Part shown: in pieces, positions 18,966 to 30,259 of the stretch | Numbering within the stretch: position 1 is the stretch's first letter | How the letters are laid out: each line of letters begins with the position of its first letter | DNA from: Pseudopyrenochaeta lycopersici | Taxonomy: Eukaryota > Ascomycota > Dothideomycetes > Pleosporales > Pseudopyrenochaetaceae | Direction of reading: 5' to 3' | DNA length: 64,000 bases | NCBI GenBank assembly: GCA_003313425.1 | Contig: NHZP01000031.1 | Coordinates: 186,001 to 250,000, forward strand | Notes under the pieces: model-generated | What the model was told of the DNA's origin: nothing | Seen by the model: only the letters and a program-made list of their open reading frames with translations | Databases searched by the model: none | Position numbers and translations under genes: made by a program

Positions 18966-19424
18966 ATGGCCAAATCAATTCTCCTCATCAACGGCCCGAA
19001 CCTCAACTTGCTAGGAACGCGAGAACCATCTATTTATGGGAGTACAACACTACCAGAAGTCGTAGCTGCAGCATCGGAGCAATGCAGTAGTCTCTCAATA
19101 AGCTTCGCGCACATTCAATCAAACCACGAGGGCGTGCTGATTGACCGAATACATGAAGCACGTGGGAATGTCGACGCCATCATTATCAATCCTGGAGCAT
19201 TCACGCACACTAGCGTGGCAATAAGGGACGCATTGGTGGGAGTAGAGATACCGTTTGTCGAAGTACATATCAGTAACGTCCATAAACGGGAGCCATTTCG
19301 ACATCATAGTTATTTGAGCGATAAGGCCGAAGCTGTGATTTGTGGCCTAGGAACATATGGATATGAGGCCGCGATTGCATTTGCCACAAAATACATCCCA
19401 TCAAAAGAGAAGGCTCAGTTATAG
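18966..19424 (+). CDS. qutE: Catabolic 3-dehydroquinase, type II (QutE / QA-2)
   Basis: Dehydrates 3-dehydroquinate to 3-dehydroshikimate by the type II (trans, dodecameric) mechanism. Intronless, 152 aa, the expected length. Motifs run in order: [20 protein letters not shown] with catalytic Tyr24, [35 protein letters not shown], and [20 protein letters not shown], which carries the catalytic His. It is unrelated in fold to the type I domain in QutR/AROM. It closes the set quinate to protocatechuate together with qutB and qutC. Confidence 0.96.
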   Translation: MAKSILLINGPNLNLLGTREPSIYGSTTLPEVVAAASEQCSSLSISFAHIQSNHEGVLIDRIHEARGNVDAIIINPGAFTHTSVAIRDALVGVEIPFVEVHISNVHKREPFRHHSYLSDKAEAVICGLGTYGYEAAIAFATKYIPSKEKAQL

Positions 19425-19628
19425 GCAAAGGGCGAAAATCATTTGGTTGTACTTGTGTTTATAAAAGGACTTTCCATCTTGCCGATGAGCGTGGGAATGA
19501 AAAACTGAAAACGGCCAGGCATTGTAATGATTCAAATAAGAAAATTTCTGTATCATTGACTGTAAAGCAATTTTCTACTATATCGCGCTATGCTAATCAT
19601 ATTGCCAAAAGTAAATTTCTATCAGGTC

Positions 19629-20166
19629 CTACTCAAGCTTGCCTGGATATTGGACCAAAGTGATATATGCAGGAGACACGCCCTGGCAGACAAAGTCATT
19701 AGGACCGTTGCCTCCAGCGTGGCAGTAGTTTGGCAGTGTTGTGGTAGCGACATATTGGATACTACACGAACAATTAGCACTCTGTCAATTCACAATTAAA
19801 ATAGCGGTTGGGAACATACTCATCAGAGACATCCTGCCTCAGCAACAATCCACTACGATCTTGCTGGAACGCAAAGTAGATGAAAGAGTTCTCGCCGCAC
19901 TGATAGAACTTTCCATCCTCAATTGTATCGGCAGAAGCTGAGCAGTTGAAGTCTAGGGTTCCCTCGTTTGTGGCCTTGATGTTGAAGCCGATGGAGTTGA
20001 TCTTCTTGCCGTCGGGTTTGCGAGCGTAGAAGTTGTCGATCTTCCAGACGTAGTCGCCTTGTTGGACGACGGGACAGGTTGTGGTGTCTTGACGGGTATC
20101 GAGAGGGGCGGCAGTGGAGATGCCAGCAGCAGCAAGGAGAGAAAGGGCGGCAACGGTGAACTGCAT
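19629..20166 (-). CDS. Alt a 1 family secreted protein (allergen homologue)
   Basis: A small secreted beta-barrel protein of a family restricted to Dothideomycetes and related fungi. Alt a 1 is the major Alternaria allergen, and homologues have been linked to plant infection. Exons are 20166-19820 and 19761-19629 with a 58-nt intron (GTATGT...GTGTAG), giving 159 aa. A signal peptide MQFTVAALSLLAAAG... is followed by a TRQDTTTCPV start, GDYVWKI, GFNIKATNEGTLDFNC and CGENSF. The second exon continues TTTLPNYCHAGGNGPNDF and FVCQGVSPAYITLV. The paired Cys residues of the family are present. Reading through the intron would give a wrong 130-residue product. Role in this organism unknown. Confidence 0.93.
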
Positions 20167-21644
20167 TTTGATGATAGTGGTTGTGGTGGCTGTCTGATCG
20201 GAGGTAGGTGGTAGATATGCGAAGGCTCAAGTGAAAGGTTGTTTGTAGTAGGTTTATGTAGTTGTTCGTTGATGATGAAAATGCCAGAGATGGAGACATT
20301 TTACATCTTTATATACATGATGAACTTACGTATTTGAGGCAACATCTCATTGCCACAATGACAGTGTTTCTATCATATACGAACGGTTTGACGTCAAGTA
20401 ACGGTACCCACGGATGAAGTAGCTATCAAGAAAGCTCCAGCAGCAACACGAAGAAGTACATGTAACGCAAGGCTGAAAGTCTCAATTTTAGAAACCCTTT
20501 AACCTTACGAGACCTAGTGATATAGTATGTGGAGGTGGTTAGAGGAGCAGAGTCACTGACCTAACGATGGTCGCAATGGGATCAGCACAACTTACCAAAC
20601 GTCGGAGACATTGATGCGTATGACAGCCCTTGAAGTGCCGAGTATACGGGAAGTGACGTCCTTGCTGCTATTCGGGTAGCATCGCGCAGTGGTAGATCGT
20701 CCGTACACTTAGCGTTTACTCGGAGGTACCTCCGGATATTGTGTGACGTGACTTTCAACTAGTCTTCGCCGTCAGAGCCTCATGTCACCCAGCGTGTGAT
20801 TTTGCAAAATTATGGGCACCAGTATCACTCGTTGGTAACCATATATATTGGTTCCACGAAGATACCTATGGATCTGGCCTTGGATTGATCGCGGCCGGGA
20901 AGCACGGAGCGAAGGGGGTTGGACAAAACTATAGCGTGTGAGGCTGTGTTTCCACGATGCTGCCTCGCACAAAGTTTAGGCCGAGGTGGTGGCGGAATGT
21001 TCCCTCTTGTCTGGAAACATGAAGTCATCCGCCGGGTCGCTCGGGTGTGGCTGTCGATCATCAGGGTCCTTCGTTGGCCATACTAGTTAGTTAGTGTGAG
21101 AAAGTGCTTCTCCACCAGAACAATGTGGAGCGTCCTCCAAATTTGAGAGTTTTCGAAGAAGTCGAGGTTTTTGACGAATAAAATGCAAGAGTGCCGCAAG
21201 CATCGCGCTTGTCACCGTGCTCTATCCTATACATCAGCTTCGCACTTTGAGGCTGGCGCAGCGACACTTCGCTCCCTCCTTGACCTCAAAAAACATTGTT
21301 GCAAAGCTACACCTATCTGTAACCCCACGGTCAGCACGAAGATATTATCAACTGCAATTGTATCCTTTCCAAAATGCATCTCGCAACAATCGCTGCCTGT
21401 AGTCGGCACGCAAAATGTTCGAAAATAGACTCTCCGTATTTAGACGAGATAACAAGCTGCCATTGAGCAGAAGCGTCAAACCACCACGAGAAGCTTCGTA
21501 CGAACCGTTGCTGGCTGAAACACTCCCTGATTGAAAGTGTGCTGGACTTCACATCTTGAAACTCCAAAGCCCCGTGACCACGTGATTGCGGCGTGTCCTA
21601 TAACATCAGCGCTAACCCTGACCACAACCATCAACACCGTCGCC
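20167..21644. promoter_or_regulatory. Alt a 1-like / ALG3 divergent intergenic region
   Basis: No gene recognised in 1.48 kb; only short frames occur. It contains a 14-bp perfect palindrome at 20721-20734 of CGG-N8-CCG form. It presumably carries both promoters. Confidence 0.45.
20721..20734. promoter_or_regulatory. CGGAGGTACCTCCG palindrome, possible Zn2Cys6 factor site
   Basis: A perfect inverted repeat with CGG and CCG ends, 555 bp upstream of the Alt a 1-like start codon. The architecture is typical of zinc-cluster factor sites; the binding protein is unknown. Confidence 0.3.
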
Positions 21645-23078
21645 ATGTCGCTCATCAGCCAAGCGCTGGACATCGCATACAACCCAGAGCATATGAAATG
21701 GATGACACCGCTCCTCTTGATTGCAGATGCAGCGCTCTGCGGAGTAATAATAGACAAGGTTCCCTGTACGAACATCTTTCTCGACGCGAGCGCGCGAACA
21801 CGTGTTCAACCTCCCCAACTAACGACTTTTTTCCACAGACACAGAAATTGACTGGACGACGTATATGCAGCAAATTGAGATTTATCTCAAGGGTGAAAGA
21901 GATTATAGGAATATTGAGGGGTCGACGGGCCCGCTTGTGTATCCTGGCGCCCATGTCTGGATATACAAGTATTTGTACAAAATCACGGATGAAGGGCGCA
22001 ACATACAGCTTGCGCAGTATATCTTTGCGCTAGTGTATCTTTCTACACTTGCGATTGTGTTTCAATGCTATCGGAAAGCCAAGGTCCGTCTCCATGATTG
22101 CACTAGGTTTAATGAACGTGCTGATGGTTGTAGGTTCCTCCATATGTCTTTCCATTACTTGTCATGTCGAAGCGTTTACACAGCATTTTCATGTTGCGCT
22201 GTTTCAATGACTGTTTTGCGGTTCTGGGCCTGTGGGCGGCAATTTTCTGCTACCAGCGGAACCAATGGCATATTGGAAGCTTTTTCTACAGCACCGGGCT
22301 GAACGTTAAGATGAGCTTGCTCTTGCCACTACCTGCGATGGGAATTCTCATGGTGCAAAAGCTGGGTGGAAGGGAAGCGTTGACGCAAGCCATGATCATT
22401 TTTCAGGTCTCAGTATGTCTTTCTCGTCATGTTCAGGTGTTTTGATCTAACGATGTCAAGGTTCTATATGGATATCCATTCCGAAAGCGAGCACCCTCGT
22501 ACTTCTCAAGAGCCTTCGAGCTTAGTAGAGTCTTCCTCTACAAGTGGACTGTGAACTGGCGCTTCGTCCCGGAATCCATCTTTCTCTCCAAATCCTTTGC
22601 CCTCGGCCTCCTCGCCGTTCATGTTGGCTTGCTTCTCTGGTTCGCCAAAACGCGTTGGATGAAGCCATCGAAACGCAATTTCCGCGGATTTCTCAAACTT
22701 GCTATTCCAGCAGCGGAGCCCAGGGACCAGGACGAAATGGCGCTCAGGATCACGCCTGATTTTATTATGACGACAATCCTTAGTGCAACAACGATTGGTG
22801 TGTTGTGCGGAAGGTCGTTGCATTACCAATTCTTTGCGTACATTGCCTGGACCACGCCGTTCCTGCTGTGGAAAGCGGGCTTCCATCCCATTGTCCAATA
22901 TGCATTATGGGGCGCGCAGGAGTGGGCGTGGAATGTGTATCCGAGCACACCAGCCAGCTCGGCGACTGTGGTAGGAGTACTGGCGGTGACAGTTGCAGGC
23001 GCGTGGTGGGGAACGCGGAACGAGTATGAGGGCGCAATCAAGGGTATTATCGAAGAGGATCATGAACACAAAGAGTGA
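21645..23078 (+). CDS. ALG3: Dol-P-Man:Man5GlcNAc2-PP-dolichol alpha-1,3-mannosyltransferase
   Basis: An ER-luminal enzyme (GT58) that adds the sixth mannose to the lipid-linked N-glycan precursor. There are four exons: 21645-21765, 21839-22083, 22134-22406 and 22461-23078. Junction 1 gives [17 protein letters not shown], the conserved luminal motif. The next region includes [16 protein letters not shown], and [14 protein letters not shown] follows junction 2. The third donor is uncertain: GTCTCA at 22407 matches homologues, while the stronger-looking GTATGT at 22413 would add two residues. Product 418 or 420 aa, hydrophobic with about ten membrane segments. An acidic/His tail EEDHEHKE is present instead of an obvious KKxx signal. 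The stop codon lies 23 nt from that of the convergent EIF1AD-like gene. Confidence 0.92.
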
Positions 23079-23101
23079 GGTGACGAAGGCTCTTTGAGCA
23101 T

Positions 23102-23579
23102 TCACTCGTCGTCCGAATCCGCAGGCGGCATCTTTCCGACGGTAGATTCCTCTTCGTCGCTGTCCTCGATGTACGTCTGCTTCTTTGCGAATTCCTCGGG
23201 CCTGTAGAACGTCAGTATATTGTATAGAGACTCACGATACCCCTGTACTATGAAGTAGATCTGCTTACCAGTATGCCATCTTCCTCCACGCTTTCTCGTC
23301 CCTTACCACATTTACAATCTCGCCGTCAAGTTTGTTGTCCCTGTCCGCCATGGCCGACATATCCACAACCACATAGCTGCCCCGCTTTATCCAAACTGTG
23401 GAGCGAAACTTTGGCTCCAGCTCTGCTAGAACCGACTTGCCGTCTGGTAGCTCGGCATTGTACAGATTCTTGCCTTCCGCCTTCGTGACGCGAGCGATAA
23501 CGTGCGTTGTTGGGAGCGTGTCCGGAGGCGTAATGGTATCTTCAATGGTCGCAAGGACATTTCGCTTCGGCCGCGGCAT
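23102..23579 (-). CDS. EIF1AD-like S1/IF1A-domain protein
   Basis: A small OB-fold protein related to eIF1A and to human EIF1AD (Obelix). Exons are 23579-23269 and 23201-23102 with a 67-nt intron that splits a Trp codon (AYW/PEEF), giving 136 aa. A basic N-terminus MPRPKRNVL precedes the S1-like fold: HVIARVTKAEGKNLYNAELP, VWIKRGSYVVVD and GEIVNVV. The acidic tail EDSDEEES...DSDDE is typical of the family. It probably binds RNA or acts in 40S maturation; the precise role in fungi is not settled. Confidence 0.88.
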
Positions 23580-24334
23580 CCTGGGTGTTGGGAGGGTCGA
23601 GAATATGGGTGTGTGGTAAGGGTGGGTTTATTTTGGTGACGCTTGGAATTATTTTGGAGGGGTCAAATGGGCGCCCGCGCTTTCGGGGCAAGAGCCCGCG
23701 GCGCCAAGAAGGGGAATTCTCCCCGCTGACATTTTGGCATCCCAAGTACTCTTCAGGAAATGCATCCTGATCTACCAATGGATGTCCCGCCATCTTCACC
23801 TTCGGGGAAACGCTGGGTGCAATGACGCGGTTAACTTTCTGTAAAAGTAAAAGGGCGCTTCTACTTGCGTCAAGGGCGCTCGGAAGATCCATTCCAGCCC
23901 AGAACTCATAGCGAACTTCGCAACAAGTCACCTTCTCCACAGTCATGCAGTGCGATGTCGAAATACTTGCTCGAAGCCATTCATAGGCTTGTAGTCGGAG
24001 CCTGCATTTCCCTATCTGCACGGATCGGGTTAAAAGGACCAGTGTTAGGCCTTTACGCGTGTATAATTATTCAGCAATGACACCCGTGGCGGTTGTTCTA
24101 CTAGTCAGAATTCTCGTTGACTTCCGTTTTAAGAATTTCCGGACACCCCACATAGCTTATCAACGTTTTCTTGTTTCTCTATATGATTGACCGTGTCTTT
24201 CAAACTTGCATGTGGTCCTGCTCTTCAGGCACTTTCGATTTGACTAGTAAAACCTAGTCAATTGACTCCAGAAGTCTTTGAAAACCTTTTCACCATTACT
24301 GGCCGCTGAAGCCTTTTCATTCAACGAAGCTAGA
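23580..24334. other. divergent intergenic region EIF1AD-like / MFS gene
   Basis: A 159-codon open frame on the minus strand starts from a non-ATG codon and matches nothing I know. I treat the 755 bp as promoter and UTR sequence. Confidence 0.4.
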
Positions 24335-26036
24335 ATGTCGTCCTCCGCCTTCCACGGCTTGTTCGACATTCACCCCGTTTCCAAAGTTGCGAGTCCGGAA
24401 CCCACGTACCAAAAGAACAACAGTAGGGCACCACAACATCCTCGTGATATCGGTGTCCTGCCAGATCTAGAACTCGATGAAATTCCTTCAAAGAAGAACT
24501 ACAACCGAAATTCACCTGGCACACAAACACCAGTAGAAGAAGAAGCCACGGGAGCCCAAACTCCAAAGACTCCCAATGATCTCGAACTGAGTCGCCCACC
24601 GACGCCTAGGAGAGATGAAGCCGTCGGGTTGATGCGCACCTGGAACAGCCCACCAATGACCAAGTGGAGGATCTTGTGCTGCTGTTTAATTTACTTCTCA
24701 AATGGAATAAACGATTCAGGTATGTCACTCCAGTCTTGCACTTGTCCCCGTCCAATTCTCAACAGAGCGAACACTAATAGTTTGCAGTTGTTGGAGCTTT
24801 GATTCCTTACATGGAGGCCTACTACCATATTTCTTACTCAGTCATGTCGCTAGTCTTCGTTGGCACCGCCGTCGGATTCATCATTGCAGCCTTCTTCACA
24901 GACATTATTCTGGGCAAGATCGGAAGAGCAAAGACGTTGATTCTTGCTGAGATGATTCAGCTCTCTGCATATATCATTCTTGTCTGCACGCCCCCGTATC
25001 CTCTCGTGGTTGTAGCGTAAGTCCTTCCGCTCTCCACTCTCTATTCAGCTCCAATCTAATTCGATCAGTTTCTTCTTATTAGGCTACGGCGCTGCAATAA
25101 ATCTGGCTTTGAATAATGTCTATTGTGCAAATACACACCCGCCAAGCGTTATCCTTGGTCTAGCACACGGGTCCTACGGAGTAGGCGGAATCGTCGCCCC
25201 AATTATCGGCACAGCTATTGTCTCTCAAGGAATTTTATGGTCCCGCTTCTACTTTCTCACGGTAGGACTGCGCCTCTGCTGCATTGCCTTCTCAGCCTTC
25301 GCTTTCTGGTCTTACAAGGAAGACTCAGAGGAAACGCTTTTGACTGCGCTTGAAATCACAGCGAGTAGACAAACAGCCGCTGAGGGGGCGGCGTCGAAGC
25401 TGAAAGATTTGAAGCTTGCTCTGAAAAACAGGGTGACTATCTTTGGGGCGCTATTCATTTTCGCGTACCAGGGAGCCGAAGTCAGTATCTCTGGATGGAT
25501 CATTTCGTACTTGATCAATTACCGTGACGGTGACCCAGCGAAAGTTGGTTATGTCACAGCCGGTTTCTGGGTATGTATACCTTTCTCGAGTTCTGGGGCA
25601 GCCACTAACTTTGAATGAACAGGGCGGTATCACTCTGGGTCGGTTCGTTCTTACACATGCTGCACCAAAGATAGGCGAGAAGAAATTCGTAGTCATTCTC
25701 ACTCTTGGAACTCTAGTCTTGCAGCTCCTGGCCTGGCTGACACCTAACCTCATCGGCAATGCTGTTGCAGTCTGCCTCCTAGGTCTCCTACTCGGGCCTG
25801 TCTATCCATGTGCGCAAACTATCTTTTCACGCCTCATGCCGCGTCACATTCAGACCACTGCGATTGGTTTCATCGGTGGAGCCGGCAGCTCAGGTGGTGC
25901 AGTGGCTCCTTTCACTACTGGTATACTTGCTCAAGCTGCCGGAACTTGGGTGCTGCACCCTGTTTGTATTGGGTTATACGGAGCAATGCTGGCTTGTTGG
26001 TTTGTGTTGCCAAAGGTCCACAAGAGGACCGAGTAG
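24335..26036 (+). CDS. MFS transporter, Bsc6/FucP-like
   Basis: Major facilitator with an unknown substrate. There are four exons: 24335-24719, 24788-25016, 25069-25570 and 25623-26036, with introns of 68, 52 and 52 nt. Product 509 aa. The cytosolic N-terminal 110 residues are rich in Ser/Pro/Thr (TQTPVEEE, PPTPRRDEA). Twelve predicted membrane segments follow, starting at RILCCCLIYFSNGINDSVVGALIP and ending before PKVHKRTE. Family marks are DIILGKIGRAK in the loop 2-3 position and GHGSYGVGG-like LAHGSYGVGGIVAPIIG. The ATG at 24335 is preferred because the frame upstream begins with a TTG. There is no biosynthetic context nearby, so the substrate cannot be guessed. Confidence 0.87.
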
Positions 26037-26310
26037 AGATCCGACCTTACGGAGATATCGGACTGTTCAATCTCCGCCTGCGAGAGATCGATTCTTCCAG
26101 TAGCAGACTCTCTGATGGTGTTGTACATCAAGCAGACAGACTATCGCTAAGGATGACATCATGTATAATACTAGTGGAATCCGCGCACGCCGTACCTACA
26201 TCATCAGAGAAAGCAAGCAGAAGAAGAAAGGATAAAGTCAAGCCGTTTTTCATAAATTAAACTAAGCACTATTATAATTTTCTCGAATGCTCAGCATCTA
26301 ATCTTCTATA

Positions 26311-26961
26311 ATGTCCTCAATACAAGCCATTCAAATCTTTAGCATCTCTACCGCATTTGTCGCCTCGGGTGGAATAGCAGCACTGTCTCTTTTCGACGTT
26401 CCTCTCCTAAAATCACAACCTGCATCTCGATCATTACCTCTAACGCGTTTTCTCTTCAGCCGTGGCTCTCACATTTTCCCTACAGCCGCCATTCTATCAT
26501 CATCCGGCTTCGCCTATCTGGCGTACTCCTCCCTACCTCCCACAGACCGCACTATATCAGCACTCCTCCGATATGCAACCCAAGGAAAGCCAGGGTTTTA
26601 TCTCGCAGCAGCTGCCTTGACCCTCTCGATTGCTCCATTTACATCAATCATGATTCCCGTCAATTTCACGCTCATCAATATGAATGAAGAGAAAGGCGGA
26701 TCGAGAAGCGCTGCATCCGCGGAGTTCAGACAGGAAAAGCGCCTCGAGGCACGCACGGCTGAAGCTTCTACGAATGGTGATGATGATGTTAGTCAGTGGA
26801 CGGATTTGACCGGACCACAGGAGCAAACGCCGAGGGATAGCACAAAAGAGGAGGATGAAGAGACTAGGCGGCTACTTGATAAGTTTGGAAAACTAAATGC
26901 TGTAAGAGCTGTGCTGATGAGCGCTGGCGGTATTGTTGGGTTAATGGGTGCTCTGTCGTAA
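26311..26961 (+). CDS. DUF1772 (anthrone oxygenase-like) membrane protein
   Basis: Intronless, 216 aa. Four hydrophobic segments match the DUF1772 layout: an N-terminal helix, ILSSSGFAYLAYSS, a long AAAALTLSIAPFTSIMIPVNFTLI region and a C-terminal VLMSAGGIVGLMGAL. The TSIMIPVNFTLINMN segment is the family signature near the active-site region of anthrone oxygenases. An inserted acidic hydrophilic stretch (about residues 125-185) precedes the last helix. Related proteins in polyketide clusters oxidise anthrones, but no polyketide synthase lies in this window, so enzymatic function is unproven. Confidence 0.75.
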   Translation: MSSIQAIQIFSISTAFVASGGIAALSLFDVPLLKSQPASRSLPLTRFLFSRGSHIFPTAAILSSSGFAYLAYSSLPPTDRTISALLRYATQGKPGFYLAAAALTLSIAPFTSIMIPVNFTLINMNEEKGGSRSAASAEFRQEKRLEARTAEASTNGDDDVSQWTDLTGPQEQTPRDSTKEEDEETRRLLDKFGKLNAVRAVLMSAGGIVGLMGALS

Positions 26962-27196
26962 GCAGAATTGTATTATGCAAGCCAGCCTGCTCTCAGCGGA
27001 TAACAATCTTGGAATTACTTCAAAGGGAAATATATGCACATTTCCCTTTCTCTCACTTTTTCAGCTCCCGATTTAGATTTCATCGGCCGGCTGACGTGAG
27101 CTACTACTCAAACACCCTTCGCATATCAGAATGCTTTCTAGAAGCTGTAATCCTTCTTGATTTCGTGTTGAAACTTGACATCCGCGCTGTTTGACA

Positions 27197-27928
27197 ATGC
27201 ATCGAATATGGCGCCTTCCCGAGATCCTCCTTCACATTGTATCGTTCCTCGCACCCAGTGACCTGGCGCCTTGCTTCCTCGTTTCCCAGCACTTCCGCGG
27301 GACGCTCAAGAACAACTTACCGCCCCATCGCCGCCCACTGCCTGATGGTAGCACCCAGAAGCCGGACTGGACTCACCTTCCCGAGTCCGTGCGCAGCCTA
27401 GCCTTGCAAGCCCGCGCCCTGGATAATGCAACAGCGATCTTACCAGACCAGTGGGACGACTACCACTTTCGGCGGGAAGCCGTATATCGGCAGCTTCTGG
27501 AAAGCTTGGGGCCTCATCTCCACCCGTTCCTGTTGAAGCATGCTAGCGAGCTTGCGGTTGAGACTAATGCCATAACTGATGGACAAGTGCGCATCTTCTT
27601 ACAAACAGAATGCTCTGCGAGGAATTACATTGCATTTGATAGCGATGATACACCATTTGGCGACCAACATGTGTACCTGACCCAACCACCGTCTACAGGG
27701 GTTGGGGTGTCCTGTCTCAGGGGCGCTAAATTGGATCTATCGTATGCCAATATGTTGCACCAGAAGAGCGATGGAAGGCGAGGGTTGTTTGTGAGGATAG
27801 AGCGGGAAGAGGGTGTACGAATGAGCGACGTGGTTGATGAGTTGAGGGGTATCTTGATACCGGATATGGGCTGGAATACTGATGGAGATATATTGCTTGA
27901 ATGGCACTTCGGCGAGGCTGCGCCGTGA
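27197..27928 (+). CDS. F-box domain protein, uncharacterised
   Basis: Intronless, 243 aa from the ATG at 27197; an in-frame TTG two codons upstream is not a likely start. The F-box spans residues 4-40: IWRLPEILLHIVSFLAPSDL then FLVSQHFRG. It should bind Skp1 and act as a substrate receptor or scaffold. The remainder (HRRPLPDGSTQK..., VYLTQPPST, EWHFGEAAP) has no repeat domain I recognise. This form is common among fungal hypothetical proteins. Confidence 0.75.
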   Translation: MHRIWRLPEILLHIVSFLAPSDLAPCFLVSQHFRGTLKNNLPPHRRPLPDGSTQKPDWTHLPESVRSLALQARALDNATAILPDQWDDYHFRREAVYRQLLESLGPHLHPFLLKHASELAVETNAITDGQVRIFLQTECSARNYIAFDSDDTPFGDQHVYLTQPPSTGVGVSCLRGAKLDLSYANMLHQKSDGRRGLFVRIEREEGVRMSDVVDELRGILIPDMGWNTDGDILLEWHFGEAAP

Positions 27929-28206
27929 ATGGATTGAAGAAAAGGAAGAATATCCAAGCGGTGAGGTTGCTATCACATCGTCTGCCAGAAGCGAAATACT
28001 TGTCTCATACACTTTTGGGTTTAGCTGTCTATGCAGGAGTAAAATAGCATTGCTACAATTGGGGTATACTAAAGTTCCTTAAACACCACGCTCTTCCTCA
28101 AACCATATATAAACGTACATTTTGTCATGATGACCAGACTGAGAGAAGTAAGATAGGAACCAACATAAGTTCAAAAAGGGACCTAAAAGAAAGAAGCACA
28201 CCAACT

Positions 28207-29986
28207 TCACCAATTCCACGTCCGACTTGCGGCCGAAAAAACAGGCGGCTTCCAGATCAGTCGATCTGGGTCGATACTTCTCTTTCCCTTCAACTTCTCC
28301 TTCGCCTTCTGCGCTTCTCGTTGTGCAATCACTGCATCCGTCAAAACTACCACATGCTGATTCTTGCTGTACCGCAGCATATTCAAATTCTGTAATGTAT
28401 GCAACACATCGTTCGTCGTCATGGCTGTCGCCGCCCCGAGGTCCTCGATATTCGCTTCGACTCTGCCGTCCATCAGGTGATCGACTAATATCTCTTGCCA
28501 GTACGCCCGATAACCGAGTAGACCAAGATCTGAGAGGGGCTTTTCGGGAGAGCCAAGTTTGCCTTCGCGTTTGGAAAGAAGGTAGGAGAAATCGATCAGA
28601 AGCTTGCCGAAACCCTTGCGTTGGTATTGGGGCAGGGTGAGGATACAAGCGACGTTATAGCCTTCTGCTGATTCCTTTTCTTTGGAGAAGTAGCCAACGA
28701 AGTGGCAACCGTGTTCGTCGCGTGTACACATGCAGTAGAAAAGAAAGGGGTCAACGTCGTAGTACAGTGTCTTATGATCCAAAAAGAGCTTAGAAAGGAG
28801 ACAGAGGTTTCGACACCAAGTTCTTTGTCTTCGCCCGTCAATCTCGAAGAAGGAAACGTAGTCGTCACGGTATATTTCGTTGCCTGGTGGGTGGAGCAAC
28901 GTGCATTTGGTGCGATGGCGCTCGAACTGGGTTACTTCGCCGTAGTATCCTAGACAGAATTCGCAAATGTAGACAACGTCCGAGTCTACAAAGTCGATGG
29001 GATAAGGTGAAAAGTACCACGGCTCTACTTCAAATTTACCCATTTGTATCTTTTCAAGATTTCGTACTCGGGAGATCTCGGTCTGGTTCTGGGTCATGGA
29101 CCCGGAGGTGCGCAGCTTCTCAATCTCATCTTCGCGGGAGTAGTTCTGATCAGGCATGGCCTTTGCGGCGGCCGCTGCATCTTGGACATCCACGAGGTCA
29201 ATGTCCTCGTCTTCGGGTTTTGGTGTGCCATCTGTAACTTCGCTGGTGACTACGACATCTTGGTTTTCCTTACCACCTGCCCTGGAAGGCCGCGGCGCCT
29301 TGCCTGGTAGATTGCTAGATGACGACTCTGGGGTGCCCGAGATCTCTCGGTCGAGCTTGCTACGCGAGCGTTTGAGATTTTTCTGGTCAGATTTTGAAGG
29401 CGCCTTGTCGTTCTTGACAGCAACACTCTTCTTCTTGTCTGGTTTCTCTGGGGCTGGCCACTCGACTTCGCGTGATAGGTCGATGCGGTCTGCCTCAATC
29501 CATTCATCAAGACGCTTGTTGAACTCCTCATAGTGAACGTAGAACTTGGGCCTGCCCTGCCGTGTTTGTATTGACAGAATCTCAGCTTTGCGCTTCTCGC
29601 CATCCTGTAGGACTTTAGTGCAAGAACATTATATGTATGCTATGAAAATAGACTAGGGGAGAAAACCATAGGTGAAGAAGTAATAAATCGGAATGGAAGG
29701 AGATGTATGCCGTTTAGACAAGCCGGCTGCAGGTGCATGTTCGATGCTGGGCGTCTTGATGTTCCTGCAGCGGGTCGAGTCGCGTCGTGCATGGCGAGGT
29801 TGAGCCTCGTTCAACGTACCTTTTCAACCCATGCTTTTACGCCCACTCTGCACGCAGCGCATCAGTATGCATCTCCAACGTTTGCGCATGGTGTCGCACA
29901 TACCTGAGCTGGGCCAGAGTGGAAAATCCTGTTTCCACCGGCACCGGCGTGCCAGAAGGCTCGTGAGAATTTTCCCGAGGCGCCAT
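28207..29986 (-). CDS. ESA1: MYST histone acetyltransferase Esa1 (NuA4 catalytic subunit)
   Basis: Acetylates histone H4 and H2A in the nucleus. There are three exons: 29986-29904, 29847-29820 (only 28 nt) and 29604-28207, with introns of 56 and 215 nt, giving 502 aa. The splice joins build the chromo barrel continuously: [29 protein letters not shown], then [16 protein letters not shown] linker with basic and acidic stretches follows. The MYST zinc finger is CEFC...HRTKC. The catalytic core has [18 protein letters not shown] (catalytic Cys and the acetyl-CoA loop), [18 protein letters not shown] with the general-base Glu, and a C-terminal [12 protein letters not shown]. The length equals that of other Ascomycete Esa1 proteins. 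It is divergent from REX4. Confidence 0.95.
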
Positions 29987-30259
29987 GAGTCTGCGCCACC
30001 CTTGACCTGATTATTGCAAGTTGTGAAGCGTGTTGTGGTTGGTATTGTCGTGAAGAAGTCGGCGATGGCGACCTTTCTTTGTCGCAATGTTGCCGCCTGT
30101 CATCGGCGCAGGCAGCGCAGAAATGCCGATGGCGCTTGGCACCTTGAACTTTTTGTTAGCTATTTGCGGGGACAGCGCGCATTGTTGAACCCAGGTTCCT
30201 TTCGACAACCACGCAGAGGAGGCTAATTTCACCGCTATGCCTCGTAGGTGACATCAAAA

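Noticed and set aside
20668..20705. tRNA-like A box (GCGCAGTGGTAGATCG)
   Set aside because: No matching B box, acceptor stem or T-run follows.
23542..24021. 159-codon minus-strand frame overlapping the EIF1AD-like start
   Set aside because: Begins at a non-ATG codon, shows no recognisable motif and lies in a divergent promoter.
26311..26961. Secondary-metabolite cluster around the anthrone-oxygenase-like gene and MFS transporter
   Set aside because: No polyketide synthase, NRPS, terpene cyclase or pathway regulator lies nearby; neighbours are housekeeping genes.
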